Source: Micractinium sp. NFX-FRZ
Lineage: Eukaryota > Chlorophyta > Trebouxiophyceae > Chlorellales > Chlorellaceae
Length of the DNA: 64,000 bases
Reading direction: 5' to 3'
Assembly: GCA_029339195.1 (NCBI GenBank)
Contig: JAPTJF010000023.1
Location: forward strand, 1-64,000
Notes under the pieces: model-generated
The model's database searches: none
Seen by the model: the letters and a program-made list of their open reading frames with translations, nothing else
What the model was told of the DNA's origin: nothing
Shown here: positions 55,730 through 64,000 of the stretch, piece by piece
How positions within the stretch are numbered: position 1 is the first letter of the stretch
Layout: every line of letters starts with the position of its first letter
Program-made: the position numbers and the translations under genes

Positions 55730-58700
55730 TCATTGGTCGCACACATGGGGTGCACTGCCAGGCGTTGCGGCCGCCGCTGCCCTGCCGCTGCTGCCCACCG
55801 CACCCTCCTCCCGCAACCGCTGCAGCACCTCTGCTGCGCTGGGACGCTGATCCGAACTGGGATGGATGCAGCGCTCGATGATGCACACAACTCCCTGCAA
55901 CAGGGGCGAAGGGCGGGTGGATGGGTGTAGGCAAGCCTATGGCTAGCAGGCCTACCAGGCGTGGATGGAGTGCGAACGGGAAGGGTGCAGGGGCTCTGAT
56001 ACAAAACCCCAGGGGAGGGAGGGAAGGCGGAGGCCACGGCACACTGCCCACCCAAGCTGTCATCCCCACACCTGCGGGCAGTCCTCGGGCGCTCGCGGCA
56101 GCGTCCACTCCCCTCGATTGCGCAGCAGGCGCTGTGTGGTCAGCACTACGAGCAGCAACCCCAGAGCGTAGATGTCGGCTGCCAGGGTGCAGGGCGTGCC
56201 CAGCAGCTGCTCGGGGGCTGCAGGCGAGCGGGCGGGGTAACACGCAGAAGGAAATTCAAGAATTCAGTTGTAGGATGTGGGCCAAGAGGGAATAGCACCA
56301 GGCGGGTGGGGTGGGACCGGGTCGGGCCCCTAGGGTAGGGTGGCATTTTGAATAGATGGGCAGTGCCAGCAGTGGCAGCGCCAGCAGGAACCGCTGCCTA
56401 CAAGCAAGCCTTCCCAACACACCAGCGTGTGCCCTCACCCACCCACCTGCATACACGCGGGTGAAACCAGGGGCAGGGCCTCCGCAACCCATGACCCGTG
56501 CCACGCCCAGGTCTGAAATGTATGCCTCATTCTCATGGGACAGCAGAATGTTGCCTGGCTTCAGGTCGCCGTGCATGACGCCCGTGCAGGTACGCCAGCG
56601 CCTCCGCCACGTCCAGCGCCACCTGGCGCCCGCTGCGGGTGCCACAGCGCATGGAGGAGTTGAGAGGTGAGGGTCACAGGCGTTCTAATAGTGTTGCCGT
56701 GCTCGTGCGCTCGGCTCGGCTGCACCAGTGCACCGCTGCAACTTTATACACGGCATTTGAAAGGCAAGGCAGAGCTTGGCGAGTGCTGAGGCAGGCGGCA
56801 GGCGGCCCCAGCACTTGCCTGCTTGCCACTCCACTGCTGACCGGGTGCAGTACTACACTGGCACCAACCCACACCCTGCCGCAGGCCACCATCCCACAGC
56901 CCATCCCACTCACCAGGCCTCCCAGCGCAGCGCACTGCGGCGGCCTTCCCCTGTCAATGCCAAGGCCAGGCTGCCGCCGTTCATGAAAGGCATAGCAACC
57001 AGGAGCAGGCCGGCCTGCAGGGGAGGGGAGAAACGTGCGGCAAGCAGATGACAGGGTGCTTGTGCAGTGAGCAGGCAGGGGCCAGTGAGGAGCAAGGCAG
57101 CCAGGCATGGGTGGTTGACAGCTGGAGTTGCTCATGAAAGCGGCAGGCAACCTTGCCTGTTGCTGGCACGAATTCCCGTCCACCCACCCCGCCACACGCA
57201 CACCTCGAGCGCCACCCCCAGCAGCGGCACCACGCGGCGGTGCCTGCACGACTGCAGCAGCGCCACCTCCCTCCACACGCCGCTGGAATCCATTCCTAGA
57301 TCCAACTCAAACACCTGGGCAGGCACACGGGGGTATGAGCACGGGGGGACAACACGGGATGGTTCATGCTGGGCAGCCTCGCTGCCAGCGCTGTTGGGGG
57401 GGCGACGAGGCACTCGAGCTCTGCAACCCAGTTGGGAGGCAGAGCAGTCCGACCTTCTGACCCTGTCGCAAGCCCCCGCAAGCAGCAGGCAGGAGCAGGA
57501 GGGGATGGAGCAGTGTAAGATCCCCCACCCCATGCCGGACTCACCCGGACTGGTGCAGGCGCAACGCCCCGCCTTCAATGCCGCCCCGCCCCGCCCCGCC
57601 CCAGCCCTGCCCAGCCCGCCTTGCCCCTCCTCACCTTGACCGCCGCCAGCTCCCCCCGCAGCTTGGCCAGGTAGCACACAGCGTGGGCACCCACCCCCAG
57701 CTCCACAATCGCGCCCCGTCTGTCCACAACAAACTGAGAGGGAGGGGGGGGGGGGGGGCAGGGAAGGTTGGGGAGAAGGGGGGCACTGAGGGACAGCAGG
57801 TGCAGAGGACACCGGATGGATCTGCCGGGTCGATGCAAGCATTATCCAAGTGCGTCATTGGCGTCCGGAGACGGTGCAATGGCGGGGACGCCGGCTTGCT
57901 TGCATGCACCAGCACAGTATCGAGTGGTGGGGCAGTGTGCGACAGGACGCCGCAGGGTGAGAGATGCTGGGGACCAATGTTGTCAACACACGACCATGCA
58001 TCCAGTCGCTGGTCAAGCACACGACCCCTGCAACCGTTTGCACACCAACCACCCCACCTGCAGCTTGGCGGGTGCCAGCCGCAGTGACTGGGTGGGCAGG
58101 CCCCACTGTCTGCTGCGGGGTGCTGCCTGCATCGCTGCTGTTGCCTCCCAAGCGCGGCCAGGAGAGGGCAGCGCTCCCTCAATGCCCAGCATGCCTATGT
58201 CATGTTGCAGCAGCAGGCGCCTCTGACAGTCGCCATCCCCCTCTGTCCAGCCGTCCAATGCCACCGGCTGCCCCCTGCGCCCCAGCTGGTGCGCCAGCGC
58301 TGCCTGCTGCTCAGCCATGGGTGTGATCTCAATGCACCTCCGCTGGCCTTCCAAGTGTGCGCTCAGCAGGGCAGCCATCCGAGTGCGTTTGCCAAGCTGC
58401 GCTGCCCCGCCATCCTCGCCAGCATCGGCTGCTGCACTGGCAGGCTGCCGCTGCTGCAGCAGTTCGTGAGTTGCCAGCGACACGTATGATCCCTGCTGCT
58501 GCTGCCGCTGCCCCTGCTGCAGCCTGCGCCGCCAAACTGCGGACGCAGCCAGCACCAGCACTGCTAGGCCCGCTGCTGACGCCAGCGCCAGCCACCGCAG
58601 CGACAGCGGTGCCTGAGGTGCAGCGGGCTCTTCTGGCAACGATGTTTGGAGGTTGAGTGGGGCCAGCACTTGCTCTGCGCATGCCGGCAGCACTGGGTCG

Positions 58701-61700
58701 ATATGTGTGCCTGTGAGCTTCCTGCACGGGGACGAAACAGGAAGTTGGGCAGGCACCGGAAGGCTGGCATGAGGCACACTATGTGTAGCGTGGGAGGTGT
58801 GGGATCAGAGGCTTTGTCCCTCCTGCACAATGTCCTCGCAAGGTGCGCGCCTGCCACACCTGCCTTCCCCACTTCCTGCCACACCTGCCTACAGCTCTGC
58901 CCTCGCCTCCGCGCAACCAGCCCCAACCTTCGCCCCATGCCCGCCTGCCCACCTGCCGCTCGCCCTGCCGTCACCCCCCACTCAACTGACCCCCGCCCGC
59001 CCGCCTCACATGAACAGCAGTGATTCAACCAAGGGGAGCTTGCACCAGCTGGCGGGGATGCTGCCGCTGACAGAGGTGTGCTTCAAGGATCTGCGGGCAG
59101 GAGGAAGGTGAGCACGTCACAGGAGTGCAGCTCACGTAACAAGGTGGAAGAGGGGGCAAACGGGGCACAGGCAGACAGAGGTGGTACCATCACAGGCGGG
59201 GAGGGGGTGGCTCTGCTCAGCGTGGGTGTGGCCCTCAGCACACGTACGCACACCATGTGGATACGCCATAGGTGCACCACGTGCAAGGGTGTGCACAGCA
59301 AGGAGCAGCGTGGCGCCAACACATGCCAGGTTGGCAGCTGCTAGCCCCCCCTCTGTGTGCCTCCTCCCACTCTTGCAGCACTGGTGCCCCCTCTTCAAGC
59401 GGACACCACAATTCTCACAGCTCATGAAGCTTGCTCCATAGCCTGGGCGGCAGGGTGCCGGTCAGCCCCGCGTTGCCCGCCAGCATAAGCCCCTTCAAGC
59501 TCGGCAGACTGCCAGGCCGCAGCCAGGCCGGCGGGAACGCGGGGCCGGTGAGGGCGTTGCCTCGCAGGTCGAACTCCTCAGCTACCTGCAGCAAAGAAGA
59601 AAGCAATGAGGGATGCGCGGGGCCGACCCATGCTAGGGAGTGGAGAAGGGGGAAAGCTGGCACAGTGGGGCCGGTGCAGGTAGCTTGCCTGCCAGATCAA
59701 CGTCCGCCATCGGAAGCAGGGGTTGCAGGGGTTCTAAGCTACTACTTTCGGAGTTGCAAGAAACAAAGGAGAGTATAGGCAGGCAGGCGGCGGGCGGGAA
59801 GGATGCCTGGCGGACTGGACACTGGTGAGGGCCGGGCAGCAGGGCAAGTGCCCCGCGCCCCAGCCTCAGCACAAACCCATGGGGCCCCTTGAGCGTGCTT
59901 CTAGTGTCCTGCCATTGCCCTTCTGGTGTGCTGTCAGGCCCGCATGCACTCACCAGGGAGCGCCCCCACTCATCAGGCAGCCTCCCATGGAAGCCATTGC
60001 TGGCAAGCTTCAAGCAGATGGGGCGGGAGAGTGGGGCACACCAGGCGTGTTCACTAATAGAGACGGCATGCCAGGCAGCCAGGGCATTTGTGGTTGCGCC
60101 GCAGGTTCGTGGAGCGGGACACGGCGTGTGTGGCAGCCATGTGCACATGCTGTGGAGGCACCGCGCCGGGGGCAGGGGCACAGCTCACCTGCAGCACGGC
60201 AGAGCACAGCACAGCACAGCACAGCACAGCACAGCACAGCATGGCTCACCTGCAGCTGCGTCAGCCGTGGGTGCCGCTGGAGCAGCTCAGCAGGGAGTGT
60301 GCCAGTGAGGTTATTCGACGACAGGTCCCTGCAGGCACAGTGGGGCAGGCAGGCCGGGGAAGCGCGGTCGGGGTGCCTGGCGGTGAGGTGGGCTGCCCCA
60401 CGGTACGGGGTAGAAGCAGGCGTGAGAGCTACGGACAAGCGTGCGGAGCCAACCAAGTGGCCGGCCGAGGCGCTGCAGGTAGATGCGTGGCAAGTGTGCT
60501 GTGCATGCTACGTGGCCTGTGGCTGGTCTCGCGGCCTTGGGCCCGCTCACAGGGTTTCCAGGGAGGGGAAGCCGCCCGCTGCCCAGGCAGGCGGCAAGGG
60601 CCCCGAGGCGTCCAAGTCCACCAGCTCCAGGTGGCGCAGCCTGGGGAAGCTGCCGGGCAGTGACGCCCACTCGGGCGGCAGGCGCACGGGGGCGGGCGCG
60701 CCGCCAGCGGCTCGCCAAGGGGGCAGCTTCATGAACCTGTTTGACCAGCCGGTGATGGTCAGCTCCTCGAGCCGCCGAAACCCCGCTGCCCACGCAGCCG
60801 GCACCTGCCCCGGCGCGCCATACTGCACCCAGAGCACGCGCAGCGCGGGCAGCACGCGGGGCGACGCTCCCCACGAGGCGGGCAGCGTCGCCTGCATGAC
60901 CAGTGCTTGCAGGGCCAGCTCCTCCAGCCGCGGCAGCGCCCCTGGCTGAATCTCTGGCAGGCTTCCCTCCAGGGCGGCAGCAGTGATGGACAGCCTGTGT
61001 GGGCAGGGAGGAGGTTAGGGGAATGTGGAATGTGTGAGGACAAGGGGCGGCAACGAGGGGAGGGGAACGCGGCAGGACGGCGCCTGAGTGAGGTGGGTGG
61101 GCGGGCAACCAGGCATGGAGGGTGGCAGGCAGCAGCGACATAGCACACCGCGCATGCGCAGCCGGAACTCATGGCAATGCCAGATGGCATGCAGGCAGGC
61201 GGGAAGGCTTGTTTGCAGGACTGGGCAAGGTTGTTGGGTGCTCACATTTTGAGGCGGGGCCAGGCGGTGGGTGCGCCCCACTCGAATGGGACGGGGCCGG
61301 GCCGCTGCCCCCTCATGCACTCCCAGCTAAACTCCTACACCCACTGCAGCTGCGCCAGCTCGGGCAGCAGCGCTGGCGGCCCGCCACCCGGGGCAGCGCC
61401 ACGGTCAAAGGGAGGGATTTGGCCTGAGCACACCAGGCGGCTGCATGGGGGCCCGCAAGGTGATGGCAAGGCATGAGCAGTGCGTGCGACTGAGCCACAT
61501 GCCGGCGATGGCTGGTGGTGAGGGCTGTGAGCTGCCGATCAAGCAAAGCAGATCATAAGACGCTTGGGCCTCACATTGCAGTTACGTGTTGTGCTTGCCC
61601 TGTGGGGGTGTGCTCGCACGCCACGCCGTCCCACGTGCAGGGGTGGGAGGTGTTGCCCAGCTGCCAGCCCGGCCCGGCAGCCAAGGCGGCAGCACCCGAC

Positions 61701-62016
61701 TCGTGGAGTGCCTGGCGCAGGCGGCGCATGATGGCCACTGCAGGGGTGGGCAGGGGATGGGGCGTAGGGAGGCGGGAGGAAACAGGACATGGGTGCTGAG
61801 TGGGTCCTAAATGGGACGCGAAGCATGCTTCCCCCTCAGCGTGCTTGTTGGCAGTGTGTGCGTGTGAACAGCTCGGGCGCTCCTCCCCGCACCTTCATCC
61901 ACCGCCGACTTGGGTGCTGCCGCCGCAACCAGCAGCAGGGGCAGCAGTAGCACTGAACGCAGCAGCAGCAGCTTTCGCCCTGAGAACGCGTGTTTTGGTA
62001 AAATGATGCATGCCAT
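55730..62016 (-). pseudogene. LRR receptor-like kinase, copy C, premature stop and kinase frameshift
   Basis: The same 15 exons are on the minus strand: 61893-62016, 61575-61737, 61246-61440, 60551-60994, 60250-60328, 59954-60007, 59419-59585, 59010-59090, 58058-58721, 57635-57733, 57204-57314, 56914-57014, 56447-56632, 56072-56217, 55730-55894. The signal peptide (LLLLRSVLLLPLLLV), LRR cap (HPCTWDGVAC), LRRs, membrane span and kinase N-lobe are present. A TAG at 61335-61337 replaces a Glu codon in the third exon (LQWV-stop-EF). The catalytic-loop exon is 186 nt against 191 nt in A, B and D, because 5 nt are missing between ALAYLHG and VMHGDLK. The two halves are therefore in different frames. 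The acceptor of exon 6 is a weak gaag. It cannot encode an active full-length kinase as it stands. Confidence 0.87.
60202..60240. repeat. AGCAC pentamer microsatellite in intron 5 of copy C
   Basis: About seven AGCAC units occur here. The same pentamer sits in the same intron of copy B (about 53089-53112) and, degenerate and in opposite orientation, in copy A (about 37880-37915). Confidence 0.8.
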
Positions 62017-62430
62017 GTGACATCGCTGGGCTGGGCAGATGAAGGTCTGCTTGGCGGGGTGCTCAGTGCTGTAGACGCCACCCCTGGTGGCAGCGGTGGC
62101 GGCGGCGGCGGTGGGAGCCCTGCTGTGCCCGCCTGCAGGGTTGGTAGCAGTGGGGTGAAGGCGGGGCCTCCTCTGAAACGCGAAACTACGAGCAGCTCGT
62201 ACTTCGGCCCCTGTGAGCGGCGCCGAGCGCAGGTGCCGTTTGCTGCCGGATGATCTAGCCACAGCAAATATTGGGGAGCTGTCTTCAGTGTGCTTGGCAC
62301 ACTGATTGTGCCCTGGGGAGATGGTGCCACAGATTCCGTGTTCACAACCGGCACAACAGTGAACCCCTGTTGAACCTTTCGCTTCCGACTCGGTTCATAG
62401 GCCACTGTTAGATGTTTGTGGGCATGCAGG
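62017..62430. promoter_or_regulatory. Upstream region of copy C and 3' flank of copy D
   Basis: These 414 bp include at 62184-62204 the palindromic element shared with copy A (arms AACTACGAGC and, on the other side, one mismatch), 168 bp before the copy C ATG. The surrounding blocks are homologous to 35875-36010 in reverse orientation. Confidence 0.55.
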
Positions 62431-64000
62431 TCAAGTGAATAAGCGAACGAACGGCAGTGACGCCCACTTGCTGGGTGCGAGGTATGTTGAGTGTGTTGCC
62501 GCCACCAGCGGTGCATTGCCGCCACCAGCACCGCTGCCGCCGCCGCCGCTGCCACCGCCGCTGTCCACCCTGACCTCCTCCCGCAGCCGCTGCAGCACCT
62601 CTGCTGCGCTGGGACGCTGCCCCGGGTTGGGCTGTATGCAGCGCTCGATGAGGCACACCACCCCCTGCAGGTCGTGGTGGAGGGCGGGGCGAGTGGGCAG
62701 ATGGAGAGGTTGCGTGCGGGTGAGACTACTTGGGTAGGGGGGTGGTGACAAAGTAAACTGTCCGAAGAAACCAGGGGCTCAGGAGTCAGACGAACAAACA
62801 GCCCAAGCGCCACCGAGCCTTGGCATGCCCGCACCTGCGGGCAGTCCCCGGGCGCGCGCGGCAGCGTCCACTCCCCCCGCTTGTGCAGCAGCCGCTGCGT
62901 GGTCAGCACCACGACCAGCAGCCCCAAAGCGTAGATGTCGGCGGCCAGGGTGCAGGGCGTGCCCAGCAGCTGCTCGGGGGCTGCAGGCGAGCGGGCGGGT
63001 AGAGGCCGGGGTGGCAGGCAGGGGACGGTTCAGGGTTCCAGTAGTAACCCAAGAGGGGGACAGCAGCAAGCGGGTGGGGTGGGTCGGGTGGGGGTGAAGT
63101 TAAAGGGCCTTCCCAAGTGATGCTCCATGCACAGCAGTGGCAACACGGCAGCAGTCGAAGCGGCAGCAACTCTTACCTGCAGCCGCGTGCATGTGCCCCA
63201 CCCACCTGCATATGCGCGGGTGAAGCCAGCCGCCGGGCCCCCGCCCCCCATGACCCGTGCCACGCCCAAATCTGCGATGTATGCCTCGTTCTCCCGGGAC
63301 AGCAGGACGTTGCCTGGCTTCAGGTCGCCGTGCATGACGTTGCGCCCGTGCAGGTACGCCAGCGCCTCCGCCACGTCCAGCGCCACCTGGCGCCCGCTGC
63401 AGGCGCGGCATCGCATGTAGGCAGCATAAGGAGCGGTCAGAAGTGTGCAGCCAGCTGGACAATCGGGCGGCAAGAGGGGCAACATCCGCACTTGGGCCCA
63501 TGCGCCCTGCTTTAGCGCCCCTGCCCCGCTCATCACCGCCTCTGCGCGTGCGCACAGCCCACCCCACCCACCAGGCCTCCCAGCGCAGCGCATTACGGCG
63601 GTCTTCAAGCGCCAGTGCCGAGGCCAGGCTGCCCCCTTGCATGAAGGGCATGGCAACCATGAGCAGGCTGGCCTGCAGCGACGGGGAGCAACAGCAGGCA
63701 GGCAGCAGTGCGGTCTGAGGGTGACCCTCCTGGTCAAACGCTGGGCAGGACAGCTGGAGGTTTTGGACAACGGGTGGCCGTGCAAGACTCGCTGAAAGGT
63801 GCTACACTTAACCTGCGTGAGTGGCACAGGTCACATGTGGGAGGCGGACCGACTGCTGCCACAGGCTGGTGCTCTGCCGCCGTTTCCCAGCACACCCGCC
63901 TTGCTGGCCTGCCTCATGCCCCGCTCCCACCCACCTTGAGCGCCACCCCCAGCAGCGGCACCACGCGGCGGTGCACGCATGCCTGCAGCAGCGCCACCTC
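62431..64000 (-). CDS. LRR receptor-like kinase, copy D, kinase part only (runs off the window)
   Basis: Five 3' exons on the minus strand are visible: 63935 to beyond 64000, 63572-63672, 63206-63396, 62835-62980 and 62431-62664. Lengths and phases are identical to copy A except the last exon, which is extended. It begins in helix C/beta4 (EVALLQACVHRRVVPLLGVAL). The catalytic loop is intact, MHGDLKPGN; DFG is replaced by A-D-L-G; the APE motif is present (APEQLLGTPC). The C-terminus reads through the position where copy A stops (LAPSK) for another ten residues. No stop or frameshift is seen in this part. The ectodomain and the ATP-binding Lys lie beyond base 64000. Confidence 0.83.

Noticed and set aside
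51302..61337. Reassignment of TAG to Gln, suggested by TAG at Gln positions in copy B
   Set aside because: LYRM1 and the Janus-domain gene end at TAG. BUB3, TMX2, the epimerase and copy A have no internal TAG. In copy C the TAG replaces Glu. Inactivating mutations explain the data better.

Overview
This window is nuclear DNA from a GC-rich, intron-dense eukaryote, most probably a chlorophyte green alga (Chlorella-like is my best guess; the sequence does not fix the genus). The evidence is: short GT-AG introns of about 100-400 bp, with donors mostly gtgag or gtggg; CAG/CTG runs coding for polyGln, polyAla and polyLeu; TGTAA motifs downstream of several genes (the chlorophyte poly(A) signal); and a plant-like gene set. 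I rebuilt the gene models by hand from splice sites and codon phase. Exon coordinates are given wherever every junction kept frame.

Positions 1-35.7 kb hold mostly single-copy genes, many in head-to-head pairs sharing 0.3-0.6 kb promoters. They are a METTL21-type methyltransferase (-, running off the left edge) with a Janus/PHPT1-domain protein (+); the spindle-checkpoint protein BUB3 (-) with the LYR protein LYRM1 (+); two unrecognised coiled-coil proteins (- and +); then a small unrecognised protein (+) and a C2H2 zinc-finger protein (+); and finally an FHA/coiled-coil/acidic protein (-) with the thioredoxin-related membrane protein TMX2 (+). A recurring oddity is that introns in this half carry tandem copies of neighbouring exon ends. 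In TMX2, two of these copies are in-frame exon-like segments with usable splice sites.

Positions 36-64 kb hold a cluster of four paralogous leucine-rich-repeat receptor-like kinases: signal peptide, plant-type LRRNT cap, LRRs, one membrane span and a non-RD kinase. Copy A (+) is intact (15 exons, 945 aa). Copy B (-) has two in-frame TAG codons and an altered catalytic motif. Copy C (-) has an in-frame TAG and a 5-bp deletion just before the catalytic loop. Copy D (-) is intact as far as it is seen but leaves the window at the right edge. Between A and B lie a secreted aldose-1-epimerase-like gene (+) and a small gene with a possible organellar leader (-). A 21-bp palindrome sits about 170-190 bp upstream of the start codons of A and C and is half-decayed upstream of B. 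This cluster, with a receptor-kinase architecture that is unexpected in a green alga and is partly pseudogenised, is the most interesting feature of the window.
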